DNA of 64,000 nucleotides from Alteromonas marina (GTDB lineage: Bacteria > Pseudomonadota > Gammaproteobacteria > Enterobacterales > Alteromonadaceae): assembly GCF_000808575.1 (NCBI RefSeq), contig NZ_JWLW01000019.1:1-64000 (forward strand), written 5' to 3'. Below are positions 1 through 9,478 of the stretch, in pieces. The notes below the pieces were generated by a model. That model was given only the letters and a program-made list of their open reading frames with translations, was not told the origin of the DNA and made no database searches. Each line of letters starts with the position of its first letter. Position 1 is the first letter of the stretch. A program made the translations under genes and the position numbers.

Positions 1-25
1 CCCGCCATTGGCGGGTATTTTATTT
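1..25 (+). terminator. Rho-independent terminator tail of a gene left of the window
   Basis: CCCGCC and GGCGGG are perfect complements separated by ATT, followed by a T-rich stretch (positions 16-25). The window starts inside or right at the stem, so the full stem may be longer. It would end a plus-strand gene lying to the left. The gene itself is not visible. Confidence 0.55.
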
Positions 26-135
26 AGTCATTACTAAGCCAGTTTGGTGAGTGATTAATCGTAATTCGGTGTATTCTTGAGCGACCGTATTCTAAAAATT
101 TCATGACACGAAACTATTGACAAAAATACACGCTT

Positions 136-354
136 GATCATTTTGCTTAAGATTTTTATCCCCAATACAGAAAATTGCCTGATCCTGCACAGCTTTACGA
201 TCAAAAAAGATTAAGATCGAGCACAGTTGCTCTACAGCGCTTGATTTAACTGACATTTCGTGATCCGACCAGAAAGTCATGAAAAGATCGTGATCTGTTG
301 TTCTATATGGCTATTAACAGACTTACCAACAAGGTTTTCCACTACTTATCCACA
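136..354. other. GATC-rich, DnaA-box-bearing segment (origin-like)
   Basis: Seven GATC sites fall between 136 and 295 (136, 181, 199, 215, 262, 286, 292), where less than one is expected by chance. A perfect DnaA box TTATCCACA lies at 346-354. TTATCCCCA at 156-164 differs from it by one base and TTTTCCACT at 335-343 by two. GATCTGTTGTTCT at 292-304 matches the enterobacterial oriC 13-mer GATCTNTTNTTTT with one mismatch. This is how an oriC or another DnaA/SeqA-bound region looks. Against oriC: only one perfect box, and none of mnmG, mioC, dnaA or rpmH lies in the 64 kb to the right. The left neighbour is unseen. Confidence 0.4.
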
Positions 355-370
355 ACGAGTAAGGTTTCTA

Positions 371-1234
371 TTACTGAGTGAATCTTGCTAAAAATTGCTT
401 GTACTGCTCAATAGCATAGTCGCTTTTAAGCGTAGCGTTATGGGTAGCACCAGGAATAACTGAAATGTATTTCTCGCTACTTGATGCATCTTCTAATAGC
501 TGCTGACTAATCGGGTAAGGGGTTATTTTGTCTTCCTCACCCACCACCAGCCATAGTGGTCCTTCATAGTGACGCAAGATTGGGGCTATTTGCATACTAT
601 GAACTTCATCGTGAAGCTTCATGTTTGTGAATGAATTAGAGAAGCCTGGCACCATGTTGGCAATTAAATCAGAGATGTTATTGAAAGCGCCGTCTAATAC
701 TAAAGCGTCTATCTTTCTATTTGCAGCAACATAGCTTGCGAAATAGCTGCCTATACCTCGGCCGTGAACGATAGTGGGAATTGAGGCGTCAAACGCACTT
801 TCTACATAGTCAAACTGGGTTAACGCATCTTGTTTAATAGCGTTAATACTTAAGTCCTTCGCTTTATCACTGGCTCCTACTCCCTGATAATCGAGCCACA
901 ATATATTAGCGGGCAACTTACCCAGTCTATGAATAACGCTGTTGTTTTCGCTTACAGGCATACGATTGTCTGCAAAGAAAACAATGTTAACAATAGGGTC
1001 AGGGTAAGAAACAGCAACGCCTCTCAAAGTTAACCCAGCTTCATTTTTAACTTCAACACGGGTTATGCCCGCTGAGGTTTTGTCTTTTTGAATTGCCGCG
1101 TGTAGCTTCGTAGTATCAAGGTTTTTTTGCTGAGTGTCTTGATAAAAGAAGGCCGAAGGGGACACGTTAATTGCACACCCAATAAGTGACACACTTGCAA
1201 CTACACTGATTACCGCGTTTTTTAAGCTCATCAT
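371..1234 (-). CDS. Alpha/beta-hydrolase-fold lipoprotein with a replaced nucleophile
   Basis: 287 residues. The N-terminus is a lipoprotein signal ending in LIGC (Cys20), so the protein should be membrane-anchored. The rest follows the alpha/beta hydrolase fold: DYQGVG near residue 115, the nucleophile-elbow region at 156-163, an Asp at 235 (VVGEED) and a His at 265 (GATH), the last two placed like the acid and base of the triad. The elbow reads G-R-G-I-G, so the usual serine of G-x-S-x-G is Gly160. It is therefore either catalytically inactive or uses another residue. Met2 (1231) is an equally good start. The substrate is unknown. It stands alone on the minus strand, with the origin-like region beyond its 3' end. 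Confidence 0.75.
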   Translation of the reverse strand: MMSLKNAVISVVASVSLIGCAINVSPSAFFYQDTQQKNLDTTKLHAAIQKDKTSAGITRVEVKNEAGLTLRGVAVSYPDPIVNIVFFADNRMPVSENNSVIHRLGKLPANILWLDYQGVGASDKAKDLSINAIKQDALTQFDYVESAFDASIPTIVHGRGIGSYFASYVAANRKIDALVLDGAFNNISDLIANMVPGFSNSFTNMKLHDEVHSMQIAPILRHYEGPLWLVVGEEDKITPYPISQQLLEDASSSEKYISVIPGATHNATLKSDYAIEQYKQFLARFTQ

Positions 1235-1466
1235 TAAAAAACTGTCCGTGTTGAATGGTTATGGCGAAATTTTTATTCAGGTTACATAGGTGTAATGGTT
1301 GTGACGCTGATCAAAAACTCGCTCAGCAAAATCAACACTCCCACACCTATGCTAAACAAGCTGTAACAGTTTGCAACAGTTGTTCTGTTTCTTAGCGATA
1401 CAAACTTTCTTATACTAAATACAATATTACTTGCACAATTTATCTGCATAAAACAAAAATAATTTA

Positions 1467-2081
1467 ATGAAAAGTAGAACATTTTCCATGTCTTACGTTA
1501 CATCACCAGCTCGACTTATTGTTGCCTGCTGTGCCCTACCCTTGCTTGTTGCCTGTGAATCGACTCCGCCTGAGATGGATTCGTCCTTAATTCCTGCATC
1601 ACAAAGAAAAGACTACCAACTAACTATGTCTAAAGCGAAAGCATGTCCTATAAACTTAGCTGAACTGAGCGATATACGTTCGAGCAAAGACCTATTAGTT
1701 GGGAACAGTAATGTAACGGAAGATACGCTCTATACGCTGTTACAACAAAGCTTAGAGGATATGAACGTTAGTCCAGATATTGAAGCAGCTAACAGCGTAA
1801 AAGTGATATTAAACCGAGCGTTTATAAAAAGCTTGGGAAGTAATATGGTTGCCACCGTTGTGCTTAAGGTAAGGTATAAGCCAGACTATGCGGATGAGTA
1901 CTCACCTGCTACAACCTTTAGAGGGCAAAGCATGAATGTGAATGCCAATATCAGCGAAGAACAGAGCAATCAAATTGCCATTGATGCAATGAAAACGGCC
2001 ATAGATGATGCCACCAAACGCATTAAGTCTTCACTACTGCATAATTGCAGCGATGCTCTCGGAGAAATAGAGGCGGTATAA
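1467..2081 (+). CDS. Putative lipoprotein of unknown function
   Basis: 204 residues if started at 1467, or 197 from the ATG at 1488, which gives a more typical lipoprotein n-region; neither start has a clear Shine-Dalgarno, so the start is open. The signal ends in LLVAC, a good lipobox. The mature part is acidic to neutral with no transmembrane segment; it has a second Cys pair candidate (CPINLAE early, HNCSD near the end) and a beta-rich central part. I do not recognise the family. It is divergent from the preceding hydrolase lipoprotein, and the two share a 230-bp upstream region. Confidence 0.65.
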   Translation: MKSRTFSMSYVTSPARLIVACCALPLLVACESTPPEMDSSLIPASQRKDYQLTMSKAKACPINLAELSDIRSSKDLLVGNSNVTEDTLYTLLQQSLEDMNVSPDIEAANSVKVILNRAFIKSLGSNMVATVVLKVRYKPDYADEYSPATTFRGQSMNVNANISEEQSNQIAIDAMKTAIDDATKRIKSSLLHNCSDALGEIEAV

Positions 2082-2155
2082 GCCAAAGAAATTATAGAGT
2101 GAGCGCGATTGATTTAGCGTTAGCGCTAAGCTCGAAGGCTTACTCAGCGTAAGAT

Positions 2156-2740
2156 TTAGTAGATAAGCCGCCCATTATCGACCATAAAGCACGCCATGCC
2201 GCCGTCAACCGCCGCTTTTCGGCCCATGTCGGTGTCTTCAAACACCACACAATGCTGTGGTGCTACACCCATTAATTCTGCCGCACGCACAAAGGTTTCA
2301 GGGTGAGGTTTACCTCGAGTTACGTCATCGGCTGTAACTAGCGCAGATAATTGGGCTAGCAAGCCGTGTTCATTTAACACCATTTGCGCGTGCTGCCTAT
2401 CTGAGCCCGTACCTACTGCAATGGGCATAATTCCCTTATAGTGATTAAACACGTTAAGGGTATCTTGAATAAGCCTTGGCACATGATCTAGCCCTTCGAA
2501 AGCCTGTTTTTTATATGAAGCAACCTCTGCTGGATCGTGGTTTTTGCCATACTTGGCATTCATAAGATGTACGGTTTCAAAGGTAGGAACACCACCTAAA
2601 CTGTATTGATAGTCTCGGTCAAAAGGGTAGCCAAACGCATCGCACGTAAGCTGCCACGCATCAATATGCGCGCCCATTGAATCGACCAAGGTGCCATCCA
2701 TATCAAAAATAATGGCTTTGTAGCTGCTTAGGTCAATCAT
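2156..2740 (-). CDS. HAD-superfamily sugar-phosphate phosphatase (YqaB/beta-PGM-like)
   Basis: 194 residues, the length of E. coli YqaB. Motif I is FDMDGTL with Asp13 and Asp15 as nucleophile and acid/base. The helical cap follows (about 18-85). Motif II is in VGTGSD, motif III is the Lys of GKPHPE, and motif IV is FEDTDMG with the Mg-binding acidic residues. The layout is that of subfamily IA enzymes such as beta-phosphoglucomutase and fructose-1-phosphate phosphatase; the actual substrate cannot be told from sequence. It is a cytoplasmic single-gene unit, convergent with the lipoprotein gene and just downstream of yajR on the same strand (about 65 bp), possibly co-transcribed. Confidence 0.85.
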   Translation of the reverse strand: MIDLSSYKAIIFDMDGTLVDSMGAHIDAWQLTCDAFGYPFDRDYQYSLGGVPTFETVHLMNAKYGKNHDPAEVASYKKQAFEGLDHVPRLIQDTLNVFNHYKGIMPIAVGTGSDRQHAQMVLNEHGLLAQLSALVTADDVTRGKPHPETFVRAAELMGVAPQHCVVFEDTDMGRKAAVDGGMACFMVDNGRLIY

Positions 2741-2805
2741 GGTCTTCGCTTCCTTTTCAAAAATAGTGTGATGCTAACCTTTCATGGTTGCAATGAGATA
2801 AGCAA

Positions 2806-4161
2806 CTATGCAGACAATACGTCTCGCGCTTTTACCGCATCAAAATCACGATCAACTTTCAGGTATACCGCGTTATTTTGACTGTTTAATGTCACTTCCA
2901 ACACACCAGGCACTAACAGCAGCTCGGCTTCAATGCTAGAAACATTTGAACTATCAAACTCTGCGTTCATCATCACGCGCTTTACCCGACTCACTTCTTT
3001 AACACCAAGAATAATAAAAAGCCAAAGCAGAGTGCTAGCAGCGCCGATGCCATAAGCTAGTTCTTGCGACCAAATATCGGTAACTAAGCCTGAAATTACA
3101 CCACCCAAAAACGCGCCAAAGAACTGAAAGCTAGCGTAAAGACCCATGGCCGTTCCTTTTTGTCCCGCAGGCGCAATGCTCGACACCAGTGCAGGGAAAT
3201 TCGCTTCCAAATAATTAAAGCCAGTAAAGAAAAGCACCACGGCAGCACAAACCCACCACCAGCTATGGTCCTCTAAACTCAGCGCCAAAAACGCGCCACC
3301 CATTAATACAACGCCGGTTACAAGGAGCGATTTAGGCGTACGCCCTCTTGCTGCTCCCATCATTACAATTAGACCTACTATTGACGCGCCTAAAATGGGT
3401 AAGTAAACCGTCCAGTGACTGTCTAGCGTCATATCAAAGTTCAGTAGCGTTACGGGCAGTTGAACAAACAACAGCGTTATCATCATATGTAGAATCATCA
3501 CGCTGATATTTAAACGCCATAACTGAGAAGAGAAGATTAAGCGCTTTAGCTGGTCTTTTTGTGGCAGTGTATCGCCGCTGCTAAGCTGCACACCGTTTGG
3601 CACTACCCATTTAACCAGCGGCATGCAAAGAATGGCCAGAATACCAGTAATACCAAACACACCTGTAAGCCCATAGCTGTTCGCAATAAGAGGTCCTAAA
3701 ATAACGGCTAAATAGAATGAAAAGCCAATGGCTATGCCTATGATAGCTAACACTTTGGCTCGCTGACTTTCCCGGCTTACATCGGTAGCCAGCGCCATTA
3801 TCGCTCCTGCAATTGCCCCAGCGCCTTGAAGAATACGCCCAACAATCATCATGGCCATACTGTCGGCGTTTGCTGCGACAAAGCTTCCTAATGCAAATAC
3901 AGCAAGCCCTAGCAAAATAACGGGTTTACGCCCCCATTTGTCAGACATCATACCCATAGGAATTTGCAACGTAGCTTGGGTTAGGCCATATCCACCCACG
4001 GCAAGCCCTACCAACAGCGGCGAGTAATCTGGGTAGTCCATTGCGGCTACAGCCAACACGGGCATAACCATGAACAGCCCCATCATGCGTAATACGTAAA
4101 CGGAGGCGAGTGCAAGCGCGGCGCGTAATTCCAAAGCGTTCAAAGCGTCTTTTTCCCTCAA
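2806..4161 (-). CDS. yajR: MFS transporter, YajR type, with C-terminal ferredoxin-like domain
   Basis: 451 residues, close to the 454 of E. coli YajR. Twelve membrane segments fill residues 10-385. The MFS motif A is visible as GLTQ-x-PMG-SDKWGRKP around 60-80. After the last helix there is a soluble tail of about 60 residues (from Val392) with the pattern VPGVLEV and AVYLKVD, which matches the YAM ferredoxin-like domain that marks YajR. The YajR substrate is not established; a drug/proton antiporter role is assumed from the fold. It is divergent from uvrA, an arrangement common in gammaproteobacteria, where an MFS gene and ssb sit beside uvrA; ssb is not found here. Confidence 0.88.
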   Translation of the reverse strand: MREKDALNALELRAALALASVYVLRMMGLFMVMPVLAVAAMDYPDYSPLLVGLAVGGYGLTQATLQIPMGMMSDKWGRKPVILLGLAVFALGSFVAANADSMAMMIVGRILQGAGAIAGAIMALATDVSRESQRAKVLAIIGIAIGFSFYLAVILGPLIANSYGLTGVFGITGILAILCMPLVKWVVPNGVQLSSGDTLPQKDQLKRLIFSSQLWRLNISVMILHMMITLLFVQLPVTLLNFDMTLDSHWTVYLPILGASIVGLIVMMGAARGRTPKSLLVTGVVLMGGAFLALSLEDHSWWWVCAAVVLFFTGFNYLEANFPALVSSIAPAGQKGTAMGLYASFQFFGAFLGGVISGLVTDIWSQELAYGIGAASTLLWLFIILGVKEVSRVKRVMMNAEFDSSNVSSIEAELLLVPGVLEVTLNSQNNAVYLKVDRDFDAVKARDVLSA

Positions 4162-4511
4162 TAAATAAAATCAAAAAAACGTAAAAGCGCGCAGAGAACA
4201 CTTGTTTCTGCAGCATCAAGAATAAGGTCGCGAAGTGTAGCATAAATTGCTCTTGCGCCCACTTACCTTAAATTCGATTAATACAATTGGCGTTTTCTCC
4301 CGCTCAACGGGTCGATTTAGCCTTTTTGCCTTAATAGGGGTTTAAAAGTGGGGATAAAATCACCACTTTGCAATGTCGATAAGCGAGATCTAATCGTAAG
4401 CTTATGTCCGTGAGGTGATCTGCTTACTCCGCTTACAGTATAACTTGAATGTCATATCACTTTACTTGACACCTATGGCATACTGATTCTTTTTCTCTCA
4501 TTTAGGCTTCA
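4162..4511. promoter_or_regulatory. Divergent yajR/uvrA control region with an inverted repeat
   Basis: This 350-bp stretch has no gene I can support. It carries an imperfect inverted repeat at 4345-4369 (arms AAAGTGGGGAT and ATCACCACTTT, 10 of 11 pairs, 3-base loop) with no T-run on either side, so it is more like an operator than a terminator. TTGACA at 4466-4471 could be a -35 for uvrA, but no -10 lies at normal spacing. No full LexA box (CTGT-N8-ACAG) was found; the nearest match, ending at ACAG around 4435, has two mismatches. Confidence 0.4.
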
Positions 4512-7343
4512 ATGGATAAAATCGAAATTCGCGGTGCTCGCACCCACAACTTGAAAAACATCGATTTAACACTGCCACGAGACAAACTGGTGGTGATAAC
4601 CGGCCTTTCTGGCTCGGGTAAATCGTCTCTTGCATTCGACACGCTTTATGCAGAAGGCCAGCGTCGTTACGTTGAGTCTTTGTCTGCCTATGCTCGTCAG
4701 TTTCTATCTATGATGGAAAAACCAGATGTTGATCATATTGAGGGTTTATCACCAGCAATATCCATTGAGCAGAAATCAACATCGCATAACCCCCGTTCAA
4801 CGGTGGGTACCATCACTGAAATATACGACTATCTGCGTTTAATGTTCGCGCGAGTGGGTACACCACGCTGTCCTGACCACGATGTGCCGCTAGATGCACA
4901 AACGGTCAGCCAAATGGTCGATAAAGTGTTAGCGATGCCCGAGGGCAGTAAGTTAATGCTGCTAGCGCCTATTGTTAAAGAGCGAAAAGGCGAGCACGTT
5001 AAGACGCTGCAAAACCTGTCTGCTCAGGGCTTTATTCGCGCGCGAATCGACGGTGAAGTGTGTGACCTATCTGATCCGCCGCCTCTCGATTTGCACAAGA
5101 AGCACACCATTGAAGTTGTGGTTGACCGCTTTAAAGTGCGCGACGATATGGCACTGCGTTTGGCTGAATCATTCGAGACGGCGCTCAGCCTTGCTGGCGG
5201 CAACGCGGTTGTGGCTGATATGGACGATAAAGACGCAGAAGAAATTGTGTTTTCTGCTAATTTCGCCTGCCCACACTGTGGTTACAGCATCAGTGAATTA
5301 GAGCCGCGCCTGTTTTCATTTAACAACCCAGCGGGCGCATGCCCTACCTGTGACGGCTTAGGCACAAGACAATTCTTTGACCCCGCACGCGTAGTCGGCA
5401 ATACCGAATTGAGTCTGTCTGGCGGCGCTATTCGCGGATGGGACAAGCGCAGCTATTACTATTTTCAAATGCTACAGGCAGTAGCAGACCATTATAAATT
5501 TAGCCTTACCGCGCCATTTGAAGAGCTCGATAAAAAGCACCAAGACATTGTGCTTTACGGGTCTAAAGGCAAGTCGCTGTCGTTTAAGTACATAAACGAG
5601 CGTGGCGACGTGATGGAGCGTAAGCATCCATTTGAGGGCATTATCCCTAATATGGAACGTCGCTATCGCGAGACCGAGTCGAATTCGGTGCGTGAAGAGC
5701 TAGCAAAATATTTAAGCCAGCAGCACTGCAGCAGCTGTAACGGCACCCGTCTGCGTGTTCAAGCACGTAATGTATTTATACAAGACACCAACCTGCCAGC
5801 CATTGCTGACATGTCGATTGCCGATGCGTACGGCTTCTTCGAGACACTGAAACTTGAAGGTCAACGTGCTCAGATAGCCGAAAAGATTTTGAAAGAAATC
5901 ATGGACCGCTTGCGCTTCTTGGTAAACGTAGGTCTTAACTATCTTTCTATGTCGCGCAGCGCCGATACTCTATCAGGCGGTGAAGCTCAGCGCATTCGAC
6001 TGGCAAGTCAAATTGGCGCAGGCCTAGTGGGCGTTATGTACGTGCTGGATGAGCCCTCTATCGGTCTTCATCAACGGGATAACGAACGCTTACTTGGTAC
6101 GCTTACGCATTTGCGCGACCTGGGTAACACAGTTTTAGTTGTAGAGCACGACGAGGATGCCATTCGCGAAGCCGATTACATTGTAGATATTGGCCCAGGT
6201 GCAGGTGTGCATGGCGGTGAGATTATCGCCGAAGGCTCACTGGAAGACATCAAAAACAGTGAACACTCACTTACTGGAAAGTACCTATCCGGTAGAGAGA
6301 AGATAGATATCCCCGCAACACGCACACCGGTTAAAGACGACAAGTGGCTAGAGCTTTTAGGCGCTACCGGCAACAACTTGAAGTCTGTTGATTTACGTAT
6401 ACCTACCGGTGTAATGACCTGTGTGACGGGTGTATCGGGCTCGGGCAAATCAACGCTGATTAATGACACCTTCTACAAAATTGCGCAGCGCGAGCTGAAC
6501 AAGGCGACCACGTCTGAACCGGCACCACATAAGTCGATGACAGGATTAGACCAGCTCGACAAAGTAGTCGATATTGATCAAAGCCCTATCGGCAGAACAC
6601 CGCGCTCTAATCCGGCGACTTACGCTGGTATTTTCACACCAATTCGCGAAATGTTCGCCGGCACTCAAGAGTCTCGCTCACGGGGTTACAAGCCTGGCCG
6701 CTTTAGCTTTAACGTAAAAGGCGGTCGCTGTGAGGCGTGTCAGGGTGACGGCGTAATTAAAGTGGAAATGCACTTTTTGCCAGACGTGTATGTGCCTTGT
6801 GACGTGTGTCAGGGCAAACGCTATAACCGTGAAACCCTTGAGATAAAGTACAAAGATAAGAACATTCACGAAGTGTTGGAAATGACGGTGGAAGATGCCC
6901 GTGAGTTCTTTGATGCTATCCCGGCTATTTCACGTAAATTGCAGACCCTCATGGACGTAGGCTTGTCATACATTCGACTAGGCCAAGCAGCCACTACGTT
7001 ATCAGGTGGTGAAGCACAGCGCGTGAAATTGGCGAAAGAGTTGTCAAAAAGAGACACTGGGCAAACACTCTATATCTTGGATGAGCCAACCACCGGGTTG
7101 CATTTCCACGATATTAAACAGTTATTAGCCGTCCTTCACAGGCTGCGCGATCACGGTAATACCGTTGTGGTTATTGAGCATAACCTAGATGTGATTAAAA
7201 CCGCAGACTGGATTGTTGACCTTGGACCCGAAGGTGGATCCGGAGGTGGCCAGATTATTGCAGAGGGAACACCTGAGCATGTGGCACAACAAGAAGTTTC
7301 ACATACAGGTCGATTCCTGAAACCCATGCTCACACAAGCTTGA
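4512..7343 (+). CDS. uvrA: UvrABC excinuclease subunit A
   Basis: 943 residues, standard length. It is the damage-recognition ATPase of nucleotide excision repair, acting as a dimer that loads UvrB on DNA. Two ABC modules are complete: Walker A GLSGSGKS at 31-38 and GVSGSGKS near 640, and signature motifs [12 protein letters not shown] and [12 protein letters not shown] near 487 and 825. Zinc-finger cysteine pairs are visible: CPHC/CPTC around 253-283, CSSC near 407 and CEAC/CDVC around 738-764. It starts at the ATG after a pyrimidine-rich leader. The gene is followed by 200 bp with weak hairpins, then a small gene. In many relatives uvrA is SOS-controlled; here no LexA box is visible. Confidence 0.97.
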   Translation: MDKIEIRGARTHNLKNIDLTLPRDKLVVITGLSGSGKSSLAFDTLYAEGQRRYVESLSAYARQFLSMMEKPDVDHIEGLSPAISIEQKSTSHNPRSTVGTITEIYDYLRLMFARVGTPRCPDHDVPLDAQTVSQMVDKVLAMPEGSKLMLLAPIVKERKGEHVKTLQNLSAQGFIRARIDGEVCDLSDPPPLDLHKKHTIEVVVDRFKVRDDMALRLAESFETALSLAGGNAVVADMDDKDAEEIVFSANFACPHCGYSISELEPRLFSFNNPAGACPTCDGLGTRQFFDPARVVGNTELSLSGGAIRGWDKRSYYYFQMLQAVADHYKFSLTAPFEELDKKHQDIVLYGSKGKSLSFKYINERGDVMERKHPFEGIIPNMERRYRETESNSVREELAKYLSQQHCSSCNGTRLRVQARNVFIQDTNLPAIADMSIADAYGFFETLKLEGQRAQIAEKILKEIMDRLRFLVNVGLNYLSMSRSADTLSGGEAQRIRLASQIGAGLVGVMYVLDEPSIGLHQRDNERLLGTLTHLRDLGNTVLVVEHDEDAIREADYIVDIGPGAGVHGGEIIAEGSLEDIKNSEHSLTGKYLSGREKIDIPATRTPVKDDKWLELLGATGNNLKSVDLRIPTGVMTCVTGVSGSGKSTLINDTFYKIAQRELNKATTSEPAPHKSMTGLDQLDKVVDIDQSPIGRTPRSNPATYAGIFTPIREMFAGTQESRSRGYKPGRFSFNVKGGRCEACQGDGVIKVEMHFLPDVYVPCDVCQGKRYNRETLEIKYKDKNIHEVLEMTVEDAREFFDAIPAISRKLQTLMDVGLSYIRLGQAATTLSGGEAQRVKLAKELSKRDTGQTLYILDEPTTGLHFHDIKQLLAVLHRLRDHGNTVVVIEHNLDVIKTADWIVDLGPEGGSGGGQIIAEGTPEHVAQQEVSHTGRFLKPMLTQA

Positions 7344-7545
7344 GCCGGTAACGGGTAAATCCGTTAGCGTAAAGCGCACTCGTTTTCTATTTTGCTGTTG
7401 TGTAATTTACACAGCAGCTTGTAAGAAGTGCGTGATGACGTTTATTTACACGTTTTTCCATGCTGGTCAGAGCTTGTATTGGCAAATCATACGTTACGAT
7501 GATTTTTGTGTATTTTTGCAGTAAGAATTGCTGGAGCGACAACTA
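7344..7545 (+). other. uvrA 3' region with two hairpins
   Basis: TAACGG/CCGTTA (7349-7366, 6-base loop) and a longer 12-bp hairpin, GCTGTTGTGTAA/TTACACAGCAGC (7394-7418, one mismatch), follow the uvrA stop. Neither has a proper T-run, so they may be weak or Rho-assisted 3' structures rather than intrinsic terminators. The promoter of the next small gene must also lie here. Confidence 0.35.
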
Positions 7546-7713
7546 ATGAACCAAACGCCGCCATTAGCCTTAGTGAAAACATGGTATCACCTACTGTCAT
7601 CATCAGAAGACAATGATGTGAAAGCACGCGCACAAGAAATGCTGTTAAAAGCCTTCGAGTCGCCTGAGGCCATCGCGATTTATCTAAAAGAACACAATAT
7701 CCTTAAGCACTGA
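7546..7713 (+). CDS. Small protein of unknown function (55 aa)
   Basis: I place the start at the ATG at 7546 because GGAG lies at 7533-7536, nine bases upstream; an in-frame TTG at 7528 would add six residues but would start upstream of that ribosome site. The product of 55 residues is soluble and mostly helical (LVKTWYHLLSS, AQEMLLKAFES, AIAIYLKEHNI), with no Cys, signal or membrane segment. I do not recognise it. A clear Shine-Dalgarno and an immediately following strong terminator argue that it is a real gene. Confidence 0.65.
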   Translation: MNQTPPLALVKTWYHLLSSSEDNDVKARAQEMLLKAFESPEAIAIYLKEHNILKH

Positions 7714-7719
7714 TCAAAA

Positions 7720-7767
7720 AAGCCTTAGCGTAGTAAACGCTACTACGCTAAGGCTTAGTGTTTTTCA
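7720..7767. terminator. Strong bidirectional terminator
   Basis: A perfect 16-bp inverted repeat (AAGCCTTAGCGTAGTA at 7720-7735 and its complement at 7741-7756) with a 5-base loop lies between two convergent genes. It is flanked by AAAAA on the left and a T-rich run (7760-7765) on the right, so it can stop transcription from both the 55-residue gene and the yegD-like gene. Confidence 0.9.
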
Positions 7768-7790
7768 TATCGAAAAAAGAATAGAAAAGG

Positions 7791-9308
7791 TTAAGCGTGC
7801 TTCGCCGCTTGAATAGCTAACCCTTCGCACACCGAGTTGAAGGCGTCATTCTCTAATCGCGGTAAACCGGTAAGCAGGTTTTCATACAGCGCATCAACCA
7901 CGATTGGCGATAAACTCATACCACCTGTGATCATCACCACTTCTGGCTTTTCACTGCTGCTTTCCAAGCATTCCACCACTAGCGCTTTTACTTTATCAAG
8001 CCAAGGTTTTAAAGCCTTTTTAAGTGACTCTTGCGAAATCTCCACGTCAAAATCATCCTCGATATAGTGCAGCGGCAAGGTAATATTCTGTTTACTTGAC
8101 AGAAGTTCCTTGGCTAATCGAGCCGAGTTCACCACACGGGCAGACAACTTGTTCTCCTGCACAATAAGCAAGCGTTCTAGTTGGGCAGGCTCTTTAATCA
8201 CAGACATGGTTTGAGAAATATCTAACCCATAATCGTCAGAGAAAAAGCGAGTAAGAGCAGGAATGTTATCAACCGCACACATATCAGAGAAGTAGGTGGG
8301 TGGAACAGGAAGCCCGTTAATCATCTTAAGGCCCATTCCCATTTCTGGGGCAATAGCCTTAAGCACCAAGCTTTTGTCGCAATCCATGCCGCCTAAACGT
8401 CTGCCTGTTACTGACAGAACATCATCTTTGCGATCAAGCTGGTTGGAACGCTCTGGGGAAAGCTTAATACAACAAATATCCGTGGTACCCCCACCAATAT
8501 CGACAATCAGCGTAGTGGTATCCCTTGGTAGAGTTTGCTCAATTTTATACGCCGCGGCGATAGGTTCATCTAGAAAATTAACCCCTGTAAATCCGGCTTT
8601 CGTCGCCGCTTCAGTCATAATTTGAATGGCCTGCGCGTTCCCCTCTTCACCGCGGGTGCCGTGAAACTTAACAGGACGGCCAATAACTGCATTATTAACA
8701 GCCTTGCCTAGCTGCTGCTCTGCACACTGTTTAAAGTACGCCAACTGCTTAGCAATAATACCGATGAACGCTTGTTTTTGGTCGCCGTCTAGCGATGCGC
8801 CTAAAAAGTTCTTAGGTGAATAAATAAGACGGCCTTTGTCCGGCATTTTAAGAAAGCGCCTAAACCCTTCTTCACCAAACGCAAACTTGCCGTGCTCTAC
8901 TAAGCGCAGCAAAGGTATTTCGTCTAGCGACATAGCATGCATCAATTGTGCAATAGCTTTGCGCTGCAAAGCAGGCTTGTTGTGCAAATCGCCGCGCAGC
9001 GAGTCGATACGGTCGCTGTACATCGCCTGTTCTTTTGGATCTTTCGCCGAGTAATAGCCGTCCTTCGCCTTATCTATTTGCTCACTGATAACGCGCTGTA
9101 ACTGCGCCACTTTCGCCTCAACCATGGCATCAGGAGGCGGCGGCAGTTCATCTTCAAAATAGATGAACACCGACGAACGGATTTTATTGCCCTTCTTATC
9201 TAACGGGTCAAGTTTGATGTGCTGATGGGCCGTTCCATCAAAATACACAACCTCAGAATTTGATGTACCGTAGTCAATCCCAATCGCAGTCATAGTATGT
9301 TCGCTCAA
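7791..9308 (-). CDS. yegD: YegD-like Hsp70-family ATPase
   Basis: 505 residues; E. coli YegD has 450. It has the actin/Hsp70 nucleotide-binding fold: phosphate-1 motif IGIDYGTSNS near residue 9-18, phosphate-2 VDIGGGTTDICC near 270, adenosine motif MITGGMSLSP near 460. There is no Hsp70 substrate-binding domain or lid, so it is an ATPase-only relative; the function of YegD is not known. An insertion of about 60 residues after residue 55 (rich in Pro, Lys and Glu) accounts for the extra length. Met6 (9293) is an alternative start. Transcribed alone, ending at the strong terminator. Confidence 0.8.
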   Translation of the reverse strand: MSEHTMTAIGIDYGTSNSEVVYFDGTAHQHIKLDPLDKKGNKIRSSVFIYFEDELPPPPDAMVEAKVAQLQRVISEQIDKAKDGYYSAKDPKEQAMYSDRIDSLRGDLHNKPALQRKAIAQLMHAMSLDEIPLLRLVEHGKFAFGEEGFRRFLKMPDKGRLIYSPKNFLGASLDGDQKQAFIGIIAKQLAYFKQCAEQQLGKAVNNAVIGRPVKFHGTRGEEGNAQAIQIMTEAATKAGFTGVNFLDEPIAAAYKIEQTLPRDTTTLIVDIGGGTTDICCIKLSPERSNQLDRKDDVLSVTGRRLGGMDCDKSLVLKAIAPEMGMGLKMINGLPVPPTYFSDMCAVDNIPALTRFFSDDYGLDISQTMSVIKEPAQLERLLIVQENKLSARVVNSARLAKELLSSKQNITLPLHYIEDDFDVEISQESLKKALKPWLDKVKALVVECLESSSEKPEVVMITGGMSLSPIVVDALYENLLTGLPRLENDAFNSVCEGLAIQAAKHA

Positions 9309-9478
9309 AAAGTTAGAAGCGGATTGTAATGCAAAAGCTTTTTGAGGTCACACCCCTGTAAGCTAATCAAAACACAACGATTTACCCTAAACACAATCGC
9401 TTTTATAAGGGCTACTGCAAACTCCCGCCTATAATGCTAGAGTGGAAATCAAACTTATAACAAAGCCTACAAAAATTT

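Noticed and set aside
1282..1482. A 66-residue open frame on the minus strand
   Set aside because: It is AT-rich, lies in the divergent region between two real lipoprotein genes, and has no convincing ribosome site or protein pattern.
4420..4445. A LexA box for uvrA
   Set aside because: The nearest match, CTTACTCCGCTTACAG, misses two core bases of CTGT and has a GC-richer spacer. I do not call it.
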